Below, one piece after another: positions 44,323 to 53,194 of a stretch of DNA of 64,000 nt. The stretch spans positions 496,001 through 560,000 of the forward strand of contig CAUVWZ020000001.1 of NCBI GenBank assembly GCA_963555835.3, written 5' to 3'. A program made the translations under genes and the position numbers. Source of the DNA: JAPUME01 sp027294185. Lineage in GTDB: Bacteria > Acidobacteriota > Terriglobia > UBA7540 > JAPUME01. How positions within the stretch are numbered: position 1 is the stretch's first letter; the number at the start of each line of letters is the position of its first letter. The notes beneath the pieces were generated by a model. It ran no database searches. It was not told the origin of the DNA and saw only the letters and a program-made list of their open reading frames with translations.

Positions 44323-45210
44323 CTACGCGGGCAAGCCTTTACGCAGGTGTAAGCAGGCGATTTCAGGAGGACATGCGACGCGAAGAGGAACCCATACGGT
44401 TCCGATACCGCGATTGATGTAAATCTGAGTTCCCCCCAGTTGACCCCAACCGCGAACGAACCGCCGCCGTCTCCGGGCATTCCAGCGCCCGTAAACCGAT
44501 TCCGCCCATTTCCACGGTAAACGGATCTGTCCGCCGTGGGTGTGTCCGGAGAGAACCAGATCGATGCCGGACCGGGAGGCCAGCCCAATAATGTCCGGGT
44601 TGTGGCAGAGAAGCAGTTTCGGTTCGCCTCGGGGAATCCCCTGCTGGGCCGCCGCCAAATTCGCCTCTTTCCACCACAGGTCGTCCACCCCCAAAACCCA
44701 GAGGGTTCCCGCCGGAGAACGGAGAGCGTGATGCTCATTGCGCAAGACCTGAATCTGCTGCGCCCGGAGGGCGCGAGTGATCGCGTCCGCTCCCACCTGG
44801 AAATCATGATTCCCAAGGACGGCAAACACGCCCTGCTTTGCCTTGAGCCGCCCCAAGGCTCGAGCCACGGGCCAGATGCAGGCGGCGGATAGCGTGACGT
44901 AGTCTCCCGTCAGCGCCACCAGGTCGGGCGAACATTCGTTCACCAACTCGACGACGCGCTCCACTTCACGCAAGTTGACGAGCAGGCTGTGATGGATGTC
45001 GCTCAACTGAACGATCCGTAAGCCGTCGTAGGCAGCCGGAAGACCCGGCAAACGGATGTCGGCGTCGGTAATCTGTGGCCGCAGTCTTGCACGCCGGAGA
45101 GGATAATCGGCTTCCTCCTGGCGGTTGAGACTCAGCGTCACCAGCCTGCGGCGGCGGAGGAATCGTCTTGTGGCGAGCCTTCTCAGTCTTCTACTCCTGA
45201 GCGAAATCAC
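44323..45210 (-). CDS. Metallophosphoesterase (YaeI-like)
   Basis: A 295-residue calcineurin-like phosphoesterase. The dimetal motifs are visible in order: QLSDIHH (DxH), LTGDYV (GDxx), VLGNHDF (GNHD/E), LLCHNPD and LSGHTHGGQIRLP (GHxH). The N-terminus is strongly basic with a short hydrophobic patch. This matches membrane-associated phosphodiesterases of the YaeI/YkuE subgroup, which act on UDP-sugar lipids or other phosphodiesters; the substrate is unknown. Its start overlaps the stop of the inositol-phosphatase gene by four bases, and galT follows 19 bases downstream. A relative with a membrane domain is encoded at 49393. Confidence 0.9.
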   Translation of the reverse strand: MISLRSRRLRRLATRRFLRRRRLVTLSLNRQEEADYPLRRARLRPQITDADIRLPGLPAAYDGLRIVQLSDIHHSLLVNLREVERVVELVNECSPDLVALTGDYVTLSAACIWPVARALGRLKAKQGVFAVLGNHDFQVGADAITRALRAQQIQVLRNEHHALRSPAGTLWVLGVDDLWWKEANLAAAQQGIPRGEPKLLLCHNPDIIGLASRSGIDLVLSGHTHGGQIRLPWKWAESVYGRWNARRRRRFVRGWGQLGGTQIYINRGIGTVWVPLRVACPPEIACLHLRKGLPA

Positions 45211-45998
45211 CCGGCGTGAGAGGTTTTCACCTGCGAAAAAATATCTCCCATTTCCGCGTGAATCAAGCCGTTCGAGGCGAAGATGGGATCACCCCAGAGC
45301 TTAAAGGGGCCGCCATCCATGTCGGTAATTTTCCCACCGGCTTCGAGAACCATCAACCCTCCGGCAGCTTTGTCCCAGGGGAAGAGCTTGAGCTCCCAGA
45401 ATCCGTCCAAGCGACCTGCGGCCAGGTAACAGAGGTCCAGCGAAGCCGAGCCGGCCCGGCGAACTCCATGGCAAAGTTCCGTGAAGCGCAAATAGTACTG
45501 AATGTTCAAATCATGATTTGCGGCCCGGAAGGGTGGGAATCCCGTAGCCAGAAGGCTTTCGTCCAGCCGGGGGGATTGGGAGACCCGCATTCGCCGGTCA
45601 TTCACATACGCCCCCTGCCCTTTGACGGCTCTGTAGAGCTCCTTCCGCAAGGGATCATAAATCACTCCCAGGACTACCTCTCCTCGCTGTTCCAGGGCCA
45701 AGGCGACACAGAACATGGGAAAACCGTGCGCGAAATTGGTGGTTCCATCCAGCGGGTCCACGTACCAGCGGAACTCGGAATCCGATTTCGATTCTCCTCC
45801 CTCTTCGGCCACGATGCCGTGGTCGGGGAACCGTTCACGAATCCTTCCCACGATCAATTCCTCGGCCTGACGGTCAGCGCTCGTAACCAGGTCGAAGGGG
45901 CCCTTGTAGTCAATCTCGCGCGGCTCATCGTAGAGCCGGGCAATGATATCCCCTGCGTCGCGGACCGCCTCTTCGGCCACTGAAAGATGGTCGTCCAA
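45207..45998 (-). CDS. Inositol monophosphatase family protein
   Basis: A 263-residue Mg-dependent phosphatase of usual length. FRWYVDPLDGTTNFAHGFPMF (about 79-99) carries the DPLDGTTNF metal/phosphate motif, GIVAEEGGE the upstream acidic motif and LFPWDKAAGGLMVLEAGG the C-terminal WDxAAG motif. It removes phosphate from inositol-1-phosphate or related sugar phosphates, or acts on PAP/fructose bisphosphate in subfamilies that cannot be separated here. It overlaps the metallophosphoesterase by four bases and is likely co-transcribed with it and with galT-galK. Confidence 0.92.
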   Translation of the reverse strand: MDDHLSVAEEAVRDAGDIIARLYDEPREIDYKGPFDLVTSADRQAEELIVGRIRERFPDHGIVAEEGGESKSDSEFRWYVDPLDGTTNFAHGFPMFCVALALEQRGEVVLGVIYDPLRKELYRAVKGQGAYVNDRRMRVSQSPRLDESLLATGFPPFRAANHDLNIQYYLRFTELCHGVRRAGSASLDLCYLAAGRLDGFWELKLFPWDKAAGGLMVLEAGGKITDMDGGPFKLWGDPIFASNGLIHAEMGDIFSQVKTSHAG

Positions 45999-46037
45999 TT
46001 CGATACTCGTATCCCGGGAAAAATGCAGGGCCCTTCC

Positions 46038-46739
46038 TTAACGATCACCGGCTCTGGCATCGACCAGGACCCGGACCTCACCCTCTCCTTCGGCCCAGAC
46101 GGCTCCGTCCTTAAAGAATTCTTTCTTCCAGATAGGCACGATCTGCTTCAGCCGGTCGATGCCGTAGCGGCAAGCTTCAAAAGCCGCCTTACGATGGCCC
46201 GAGGAGACGACGATCGCCACGCTGGTCTCCCCGATTTCCAATCGACCCAGGCGATGAACCATGCCGACGCGGTCAATCGGGAACTTGTCGTGTATCTCGG
46301 CTCCGACCCGGCACATCTGTTTCAGCGCCATCGGCTCATAGGCCTCGTATTCCAGGTAGAGGGTCCGCTTGCCCGCTGAATGATTTCGAACGATCCCTTC
46401 AAAGACGACCACGGCGCCGTCGGCGGGAGACTTCAAGCGCTCGACCAGCTCCACCGTTTCAATGGAGTCGGTTGTGATCTGAAAAATATCCTCTTCCCCG
46501 CCGCTGACTGGAGGCAGAAACGCAACCTCGTCTCCCTCTCGCAGGGCCTGCGAACGATCGGCAAACTCCCGATTGATCGAAGTAAGGAGCGAGGCCGACA
46601 TCTCCTCCAATCGCGGGAAACGCTTCACGTAGTCGGCCCATAAATCCGCAAGCTGGGACCCCTCCTGAAGCGTAACCGATTCCTGGCGGCAACCCGTCAT
46701 CTCGTGAAGCATGCCGAAAAACAGAACGTTTATTTCCAT
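46038..46739 (-). CDS. Fused molybdopterin synthase, MoaD and MoaE in one chain
   Basis: A 233-residue fusion. Residues 1-80 are MoaD: MEINVLFFGMLHEMTG start, ubiquitin-like fold, and the terminal double glycine in FLPPVSGG. MoaE follows at once (about 85-225: DIFQITTDSIETVELVERL, GAVVVFEGIVRNHSAGKRTLYLEYEAY, HRLGRLEIGETSVAIVVSSGHRKAAFEAC), with the catalytic lysine region PIWKKEFF. The pair transfers two sulfurs to precursor Z to make molybdopterin. MoaD needs a free C-terminal glycine to carry the thiocarboxylate, so processing after the GG is expected, as reported for mycobacterial MoaX. ATG 46739 is chosen; the open frame to 46808 has no family likeness. Confidence 0.93.
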   Translation of the reverse strand: MEINVLFFGMLHEMTGCRQESVTLQEGSQLADLWADYVKRFPRLEEMSASLLTSINREFADRSQALREGDEVAFLPPVSGGEEDIFQITTDSIETVELVERLKSPADGAVVVFEGIVRNHSAGKRTLYLEYEAYEPMALKQMCRVGAEIHDKFPIDRVGMVHRLGRLEIGETSVAIVVSSGHRKAAFEACRYGIDRLKQIVPIWKKEFFKDGAVWAEGEGEVRVLVDARAGDR

Positions 46740-46817
46740 CCGCCCGTTTCTTGCGTTGACCTTTCCAATTCGTGAACCCGCTGGATATTCAAGGAGAACC
46801 CGGGGCACCTCACAAAG

Positions 46818-49061
46818 TTACTCAACCTGTTCCGCTCCCTGGTCGAGAAAATCCAAGAGGTCCTCGATCGTCGCCCTGCCCCGGTCCAAGGCACCTCGGA
46901 GGGCTTCTTCCTGCTCTCGAGCAAGGTCCCAATCTCCCACCCGCACACTCTCCCTCAAGCCGGGAATCGGGACCGTGGAATAGCCAGTATACACTCCGGG
47001 GGCATAAAAGGCATGACGGTACCAGGGCCGCCCGGGCAGTCCCCCAGGCAGGAGAAAGTCCCTTTCGACCTTCATCAGAGCGTCGTTAATGCGTGAACTC
47101 AGCGCCTTGTCCGAGAGCTGGGCCTCCGATAATCGATTCCAACGCCGTCTGAATCCCTCGACGGAATCGATAAACTGCTGGACGGCGGCAAGAGTCTGGT
47201 CGAGCGAAAGTCTCTCCGCGCCTTCTGCCTCGCGCAGATCATCCCGCAAGTCATGAAGGTGATTTTGAATCACTCTGCCGTAGGCTACATAGTCGTAGGG
47301 AAGCAGGTCCGCATTGGCCAGCCGCAGCGCCAGCAGCCCCCAGATCTTGGTCGCGGCAACGCTGTAATGGAACCCGGGATCACCGAAGCGCTCCATCCAG
47401 AGAAAGTTATCCTGTAGGGCATGGTAGACCCCGTAAGACCCGCCGAAGCCGATGTCGATCGAGGGGATGCCCAAATGCTGAAAGAAAGGCGTGTAGTCGG
47501 ACCCGCTGCCCATCTCGCCCACGCTCGGCTCCCGAGAGACAACACCAAGTGAGTCCGAGGGGACTAGAATCGGCAATCCGGGCTCGCGCCGCAATCGCAC
47601 CGAATCTCTCAGCCAGGCCTGAAAAACAGAGCCGGCGGAGTTCGGGTCCGGGACTTCACGCGTGACCTCACGAATCAATCCCGCGAGCGAGGGAGTTGCC
47701 TGCGCCCGGAAATACCTCCCCGCCACACCCACATCTATGTTGAGGTAGGCAACACATTTACGGCTCAGTTCCCCAGCCCGTCCTTCCACCCATTCGGTAG
47801 AACCGATCAAGCCGAACTCCTCAGCGTCCCAACTTGCCAGGACAATCGTACGGCGCGGATGCCACCCCTGCCGCAAAAGTTCACCCAGGCTGCGAGCCAC
47901 CTCAAGCAGCGGAACCGTGCCGCTGAGCGGGTCAGCGGCCCCGAAAGTCCATGCGTCACGGTGGTTCCCGAGCACCACCCAACGGTCGGGCTCGCTCTGT
48001 CCGGGAATTTCGGCGATCACATTCCAAATGGGACGCACCCGGAAATCCATCTTCAACAACAATCGCACTTTCGACGCCCCGGGGCCGACATGGTAGGCAA
48101 AGGGAAGAGCGCCCTGCCAATCCTGCGGCGCAACCTGTCCGGTGAGGTTTTCAAGAATAGGCGCGGCATCCTCATAAGAGATGGGCGTAGTGGGAATTTT
48201 TGGGAGAGTTTTCGCTTCCTCCATCGAGAGACGCCGTGCCTCTTTGATGGCAGCATAGCCGGGCGTTAAAGGGTCACCCGCATAAATCCCCAGGTTCAGA
48301 ATCGATCCCCTCTGCACGGCCGAGGGAGGTCGCCAGGGACCCAGGGGGTAAGGATTACCCTGCCGGTAACCATCCTCCTGTGGGTCGGAGTAGATGATCA
48401 CCCCGGCGGCTCCCTGCTGGTGGGCTACGAGGGATTTGACCCCGCGAAAACATCGACCGTAACGGACCAGGACGATCTTACCAGCGACGTCGACGCCCAT
48501 CTTTTCCAGCCGGACGTAGTCCTCGGGTAAACCGAAATTCGCGTATACGACCTCAGCGGTTACATCCCCTGATGGCGAGTATGCGCTGAAGGGAGCGACG
48601 ACGCGGGGGTCGGAAAAACCGTTCGCATCTCTTTCCGGAGTCGGACCCAGACGCCGGACCGGTTCCAGCAACTCCAGCCGAACTTCTTGCGGCATGGGGA
48701 GAAGCACGTGATATTCGACAATGCGGGCCTGAAGTCCGAACTCCCGAAACCGGTCTCGTACATAAAGCGCCGTTTGGTAATCCTCCGGTGTCCCGGCCAC
48801 ATGGGGAGCTTCCGAGAGAATCCGAAGATGTTCCCTGGCCTTCTGCTCTGAAGGAAGAACCAGGAAAGCCCTCTCATACCGGTTCTGCTGAAGGGAGGAA
48901 GCGGGTAGGAATCCGCGAATGCGGGCGGGCTCCTGGGCGCGAAGCTCGTCAACACTCACGAGAAAGAAATGGATGCCGACCGAAACCTGCAAAGCGGCCA
49001 GGAACAGAACCGCAACCCCGCTTCGGAGCTCGTTTCGCACCCTGGTTAATTGCTGTGGCAT
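46818..49061 (-). CDS. M28 family metallopeptidase (glutamate carboxypeptidase II/transferrin receptor type)
   Basis: A 747-residue exported peptidase. The N-terminal hydrophobic segment (VAVLFLAALQVSVGIHFFLV) is a signal or anchor. A PA domain (about 135-300, VAGKIVLVRYGRCFRGVKSLVAHQQGAAG) is inserted before the M28 zinc domain. Ligand motifs are LGNHRDAW, the aspartate of GAADPLSGT, WDAEEFGL with the catalytic and metal glutamates, LNIDV and the late histidine in GFHYSVAATK. The C-terminal 120 residues form a transferrin-receptor-like dimerisation helix bundle. It is expected to cleave C-terminal acidic or other residues from peptides in the periplasm. It has its own promoter (49144-49173). 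Confidence 0.92.
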   Translation of the reverse strand: MPQQLTRVRNELRSGVAVLFLAALQVSVGIHFFLVSVDELRAQEPARIRGFLPASSLQQNRYERAFLVLPSEQKAREHLRILSEAPHVAGTPEDYQTALYVRDRFREFGLQARIVEYHVLLPMPQEVRLELLEPVRRLGPTPERDANGFSDPRVVAPFSAYSPSGDVTAEVVYANFGLPEDYVRLEKMGVDVAGKIVLVRYGRCFRGVKSLVAHQQGAAGVIIYSDPQEDGYRQGNPYPLGPWRPPSAVQRGSILNLGIYAGDPLTPGYAAIKEARRLSMEEAKTLPKIPTTPISYEDAAPILENLTGQVAPQDWQGALPFAYHVGPGASKVRLLLKMDFRVRPIWNVIAEIPGQSEPDRWVVLGNHRDAWTFGAADPLSGTVPLLEVARSLGELLRQGWHPRRTIVLASWDAEEFGLIGSTEWVEGRAGELSRKCVAYLNIDVGVAGRYFRAQATPSLAGLIREVTREVPDPNSAGSVFQAWLRDSVRLRREPGLPILVPSDSLGVVSREPSVGEMGSGSDYTPFFQHLGIPSIDIGFGGSYGVYHALQDNFLWMERFGDPGFHYSVAATKIWGLLALRLANADLLPYDYVAYGRVIQNHLHDLRDDLREAEGAERLSLDQTLAAVQQFIDSVEGFRRRWNRLSEAQLSDKALSSRINDALMKVERDFLLPGGLPGRPWYRHAFYAPGVYTGYSTVPIPGLRESVRVGDWDLAREQEEALRGALDRGRATIEDLLDFLDQGAEQVE

Positions 49062-49143
49062 TTAGGTCCTGCTCTCCTCTCGGAGGTGGATCGCCAAAAT
49101 TCCAATCCAGCGGCACCGTCTCTTCCAACTCCCGCTCCTTTTA

Positions 49144-49173
49144 ATGTTACCGACCGCTGCCTGCGCGTGTCAA
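49144..49173 (-). promoter_or_regulatory. Sigma-70-type promoter of the M28 peptidase gene
   Basis: Read on the minus strand, TTGACA (49168-49173) and TAACAT (49144-49149) are 18 bases apart. The expected transcript starts near 49136, about 75 bases before the ATG at 49061. The rest of the 331-base gap (49062-49392) shows no coding frame with protein-like composition. Confidence 0.55.
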
Positions 49174-49392
49174 TGAAACCGGCGGTCCGTCCCTCGATAA
49201 CTCCTGAAAAATGTGGACAGTACCGGCTCCGCGAAGATATCTCCCTCCCCGTCAGCTGCCAATCCGTGGCCTGCATTTTCCGTTTCTTTGCTGGTGCCAT
49301 CCCCCCTCAGTCGAAACGTCTCCCGGGTGATTTTATCCCTTCGTGCTGTTCAGTGTGGTCGTCCGGCCTGGGGGGGAGGCAGCCGGAAAAAT

Positions 49393-50637
49393 TCAGGCCC
49401 GGACCAGCTCGTAGACAGAAACTTCCGGCGGGGAATTCAGGCGGACCGGAATACCGATGGTTCCCAGGCCGCGATTGACGTAAAGCTGGCTGTCACGCTC
49501 CCGGTAATGACCGCTGATGTAGTTGGTAATGAAGCGGCTGGGAGAAAGCCTTGGATGAATGAATTCCAGGGTGACCTGCCCTCCATGCGTATGTCCGGCC
49601 AGGCTCAGGTCAATGCCCAGTTCCGCAGCCTTGGGGAAGGAGTTGGGATTGTGGCTCAAGAGGATGTTGGCCGTATCGGGCAGCATCAGGCGGTCGACAT
49701 CTTTCAGATAGCCCCGGCCTCTTCGCTGGTAATCGACGCCGATTATATTCAGACGCTCAGAACCTGCGCGAATTTCATGATTCTCATCCCGCAGGATGCG
49801 TACACCACGCTCGTCAAAACGGCGTGTCAGAGATTCCTCGATCCCGGCGTAGATCTCATGGTTGCCGAGGCAGCCGACCACCCCGTAAGGCGCTTGAAAT
49901 CCCGAAAGAGCTTCCACGACGGGACCCTCCGTCCCTGCATCCCAGGTGACATAGTCGCCGGTCAACGCCACCAGGTCCACCTTCAACCCGTTGACGATGG
50001 TGACAACATTTCGGATTTGCTCCTCCGTCATGAAGGCGCCGATATGGATGTCACTGATTTGCGCGATGCGGAAGCCGTGAAATTCGCGGGGAAGGTGGGG
50101 GATTTCGATCTTCATGCGGCTGACTTCCAGATTCAGCCGGCCGTGCAGGAATCCGTACACTCCAAGGAAAAACGGGAAAGTCCCCGCGACATAAACAGAG
50201 CGCTCAAGAAAAGCTCTGCGTTCGGGAGACGGCAATACCGTCTCGCTATTCCTCGAGACCCGGTTCCACACCCAACGCCCGGCGCGGACGAGTCCCACGG
50301 GAACCTTCAGGATTCCCACCAGCAGAAAACCCATAATAGAGCCGAACGTCCACAGCCAAAAAGGCACGCGGATCAAAGCATCGTGAAGGGAAAAATAGGG
50401 CGTCTCCGCCAGGCTGCGCCGGAAGTAGAAATTGGCAACGAAAAGGACGACGAAAAGAGCGAACAGAGTGCCGCTTATGGTCCAACGCAGGGATCGCCGA
50501 TGAATCCAACGTTTCAGAACCTCACCGACCTGGCGGAACCAAAACATCTGACTCGCACCATAAAGGCAGATGATGCCGCTAAAAGTACAAAACCAAACCA
50601 GCCCATCAATTAAGTTAGAAAAATTACCCTTTCCCAT
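49393..50637 (-). CDS. Membrane-anchored metallophosphoesterase
   Basis: A 414-residue protein. Four hydrophobic helices in the first 165 residues or so (VWFCTFSGIICLYGASQMF; ISGTLFALFVVLFVANFYF; PFWLWTFGSIMGFLLVGIL; FLERSVYVAGTFPFFLGVYGFL) precede a calcineurin-like domain. Its motifs are IAQISDIHIGAF, LTGDYVTW, CLGNHEIYAG, LLSHNP and LAGHTHGGQVTL. The organisation fits YkuE/YaeI-like integral phosphodiesterases; the active site would face the periplasm or cytoplasm depending on the last helix. ATG 50637 is chosen because GAGGG stands about 9 bases upstream and the first helix begins shortly after. It is a relative of the 295-residue enzyme at 44323. Confidence 0.88.
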   Translation of the reverse strand: MGKGNFSNLIDGLVWFCTFSGIICLYGASQMFWFRQVGEVLKRWIHRRSLRWTISGTLFALFVVLFVANFYFRRSLAETPYFSLHDALIRVPFWLWTFGSIMGFLLVGILKVPVGLVRAGRWVWNRVSRNSETVLPSPERRAFLERSVYVAGTFPFFLGVYGFLHGRLNLEVSRMKIEIPHLPREFHGFRIAQISDIHIGAFMTEEQIRNVVTIVNGLKVDLVALTGDYVTWDAGTEGPVVEALSGFQAPYGVVGCLGNHEIYAGIEESLTRRFDERGVRILRDENHEIRAGSERLNIIGVDYQRRGRGYLKDVDRLMLPDTANILLSHNPNSFPKAAELGIDLSLAGHTHGGQVTLEFIHPRLSPSRFITNYISGHYRERDSQLYVNRGLGTIGIPVRLNSPPEVSVYELVRA

Positions 50638-50695
50638 TCGACTGATACCCTCTTCCGTATTGGTATGAATATTACCGGCGCGATATGGAGTGCGC

Positions 50696-52792
50696 CTACT
50701 CTTCTTCCTTCTCCGCTCCGGCAGGACGCCCCGCAGCGACAATCTTTTCGGCAATCTGCGCCGGAACCGGATCGTAGTGGGAAAACTCCATCGAGTAACT
50801 GCCCCGACCCTGCGTCATCGACGTAAGGTCAGAAGCGTAGCTTAACATTTCGGCCAACGGAACCATAGCCTTGATGATCGAGTTCCCGCTTTTGGGCTCC
50901 ATTCCCTGGATGCGGCCGCGGCGGCCGTTGAGATTGCCCATGATGTCGCCGGAAAAGTTATCGGGCACGGTGATTTCCACCGCCATGACAGGTTCGAGCA
51001 GGCACGGCTTGGCCATCTCCATACATTTCTTGAAAGCAAAAGAGCCGGCAATCTGGAAAGCGAGATCCGAAGAGTCCACATCGTGATAGGACCCGTCGTA
51101 GAGAATCACCTTGAAATCCACCACAGGACAGCCCGCCAGGAATCCCTTTTCGGCGGCATCACGAATGCCCTTTTCGACCGCGGGAATGTAGTTTTTTGGA
51201 ATGGCGCCGCCGAAAATTTCGTTGGCGAATTCGAACCCGGATCCTCGCGCCAAGGGCTCCATCTTGATACGGCAATCCCCGTACTGGCCGTGCCCACCGG
51301 TCTGCCGCTTGTACTTGCCCTGAGCCTGAGTCCGGGCGCGAATCGTCTCCCGATAAGGAACCTTGGGGGCCTTCAGGGTGACATCGACGTGATAGCGCCG
51401 CTTGAGCTTCGAGACGGCCAACTCGACATGCTGTTGGCCCGCACCGGAGAGGAGCAGCTCCTTGGTCTGCGGGTCGCGGCTGAACCGCAGCAACTGGTCC
51501 TCTTCGGTCATGCGGTGAATCGCGGTGCCCAGCTTGTCCTCATCACCGCGCGTCTTCGGCTCGATGGCAAATGAAATGGCCGGCTCGGCCAGCTTGGGCT
51601 TGGGAATCAGGAAAGGAGCCGACTTGTCTCCCAGCGTGTCCCCGGTAAGAGTGTCCTTCAGCTTGGTGACGGCCCCGATATCGCCCGCCTGGAGCTCGGT
51701 GACGTTGGTTTGGGTCTTTCCCTGCATAACAGAAATGTGGGCCAACCGCTCTGAGGAACCCCGGGAGAAGTTTTCCAGGTGGGCATCATTCTTAACGACA
51801 CCGGAAATGACGCGAAAATAGGAAACTCGGCCCGCGAAGGCGTCCGCCACAGTCTTGAAAACGTAGGCCAGAGCCGGTTCCTGGGTCGTCCGCTTGCGCT
51901 TCTCCGGCTCACCACCGCCCGGCAAAGAACCCTCCACTTCCCCGACCTCGCCGGGAGAGGGGAAGAAATCCGCAATGAAATTCAGAAGGTTTTCGCTTCC
52001 CTGGTTGCGAAGTCCGGAAACACAGAGCACCGGGAACAGCCGCCGCTCAAGAAATTCCCGCCTTAACTCTTCCCGAACGTCTTCGGCAGGAAGGGTCCCG
52101 ACTTCGAAGAATTTCTCCATCAACCCGTCGTTTCCTTCGGCCACCATCTCGACCAGCGCCTCGTGGGCCTTGCCGGCCGCTTCGGCAAGATCAGCGGGGA
52201 TGTCTCCCTCTTTGGCCTTGCCGGACCCATTGGCGGGATAATCGTAACCCTTCATTTTTATTAAATCCGCGACGCCATGGAAATCCTTCTCAATGCCCAG
52301 GGGCAGCTCGACCGGAATAACTCCGCGCCCGAAGCTCGCGCGCAGCGCCTCCAGCGACCGTTCCAGGCTGGCCCGGTCACGGTCCATCTGGTTAATCACG
52401 AAAGCACAGGGAATGCCATGCTTCTCACACAAATTCCATGCTTTCTCGGTTTGCACTTCCACACCCGAGACTCCGTGAATCAGCAATAAGGCCCCATCGG
52501 CAACCGGCAGCGCCCCCTGGGTCTCATGGAAGAACATGTTGTAGCCCGGCGTATCGATGAGGTTGACCTTGCACTTCGCCCACTCGGCATACGCCAGGCC
52601 AATGGCGACGGAAAATTTCCGCTGGATTTCCTCCTCGTCATAATCCGTGACCGAGGTGCCCTCGTCCACCAACCCCAGGCGATTCACCATGCCTGCGGTA
52701 TAGAGCAACGCGGAAACCAACTGCGTCTTTCCGGTATGGCCATGTCCGAGCACTACAACGTTGCGAAGATTAGCCGGTTCGTAGACTTTCAC
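50696..52792 (-). CDS. Elongation factor G-like translational GTPase (FusA2 type)
   Basis: A 698-residue five-domain GTPase. The P-loop is GHGHTGKTQL (about 16-25), G3 is LIDTPGYNMFF and G4 is NQMD in place of the canonical NKxD. Switch I is RKFSVAIGLAYAEW instead of the RGITI block of housekeeping EF-G. Domains II-V follow, with TGGHGQYGDCRIKMEP and RRGRIQGMEPKSGNSIIKAMVPLAEMLSYASDLTSMTQGRGSYSMEF. These changes mark the EF-G paralogue group (Thermus EF-G-2, mycobacterial FusA2), whose role is not settled. It is a single gene with a GGAAGGAG ribosome site. The window has no rpsL/rpsG/tuf neighbours, which supports a paralogue. Confidence 0.92.
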   Translation of the reverse strand: MKVYEPANLRNVVVLGHGHTGKTQLVSALLYTAGMVNRLGLVDEGTSVTDYDEEEIQRKFSVAIGLAYAEWAKCKVNLIDTPGYNMFFHETQGALPVADGALLLIHGVSGVEVQTEKAWNLCEKHGIPCAFVINQMDRDRASLERSLEALRASFGRGVIPVELPLGIEKDFHGVADLIKMKGYDYPANGSGKAKEGDIPADLAEAAGKAHEALVEMVAEGNDGLMEKFFEVGTLPAEDVREELRREFLERRLFPVLCVSGLRNQGSENLLNFIADFFPSPGEVGEVEGSLPGGGEPEKRKRTTQEPALAYVFKTVADAFAGRVSYFRVISGVVKNDAHLENFSRGSSERLAHISVMQGKTQTNVTELQAGDIGAVTKLKDTLTGDTLGDKSAPFLIPKPKLAEPAISFAIEPKTRGDEDKLGTAIHRMTEEDQLLRFSRDPQTKELLLSGAGQQHVELAVSKLKRRYHVDVTLKAPKVPYRETIRARTQAQGKYKRQTGGHGQYGDCRIKMEPLARGSGFEFANEIFGGAIPKNYIPAVEKGIRDAAEKGFLAGCPVVDFKVILYDGSYHDVDSSDLAFQIAGSFAFKKCMEMAKPCLLEPVMAVEITVPDNFSGDIMGNLNGRRGRIQGMEPKSGNSIIKAMVPLAEMLSYASDLTSMTQGRGSYSMEFSHYDPVPAQIAEKIVAAGRPAGAEKEEE

Positions 52793-52830
52793 AGGGGCTC
52801 CTTCCTTTAGTCGGAATAGCCTGCATAATC

Positions 52831-52865
52831 AGGCACTTAACCTCGCTCAAAATGAGAAAGTGCCT
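52831..52865. promoter_or_regulatory. Inverted repeat in the leader of the EF-G-like gene
   Basis: AGGCACTT (52831-52838) and AAGTGCCT (52858-52865) are perfect 8-base complements with 19 bases between them, and inner CTC/GAG triplets extend the pairing. The element ends about 39 bases upstream of the EF-G-like start. It could be an operator or an RNA hairpin in the leader; no T-run follows on either side. The remaining sequence to 53122 contains no recognised gene. Confidence 0.4.
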
Positions 52866-53122
52866 CCTGAAGGGATTCCAATCTTTCTACCATGTATGCC
52901 TTGGATGTTCAAGGAAGGAAAAAGGGGGGAGTGACAAATTCATTGGACGAACCGGGAGGTTTGTCGGCACGGATAATGGAAGGCGACGCTCCCCTACGCG
53001 ACCGGCCGAGCGCACTTGCAGGGAGGAACCAACTCCTTGAGCCTTATTCCCGGTGGAAAACAGAGAAGTCGAACCGGAGCGGCGGGCATGAACGGACCCT
53101 GGCAGGGTCGCGCGGTCAAACG

Positions 53123-53170
53123 ATCAATCCATCAATCCATCAATCCATCAATCCATGAATCCATGAATCC
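53123..53170. repeat. Tandem octamer repeat, 6 units
   Basis: Four perfect copies of ATCAATCC followed by two of ATGAATCC. On the minus strand the unit reads GGATTGAT, related to the CGATTGAA unit at 19846. The array ends 25 bases from the stop of the coiled-coil membrane protein gene, on its downstream side. Confidence 0.92.
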
Positions 53171-53194
53171 ATGCCCACCTGCACCGGTCGGAAG

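Noticed and set aside
53123..53170. CRISPR-like array
   Set aside because: Repeat units are 8 bases with no spacers and no cas genes are near; it is a simple tandem repeat.
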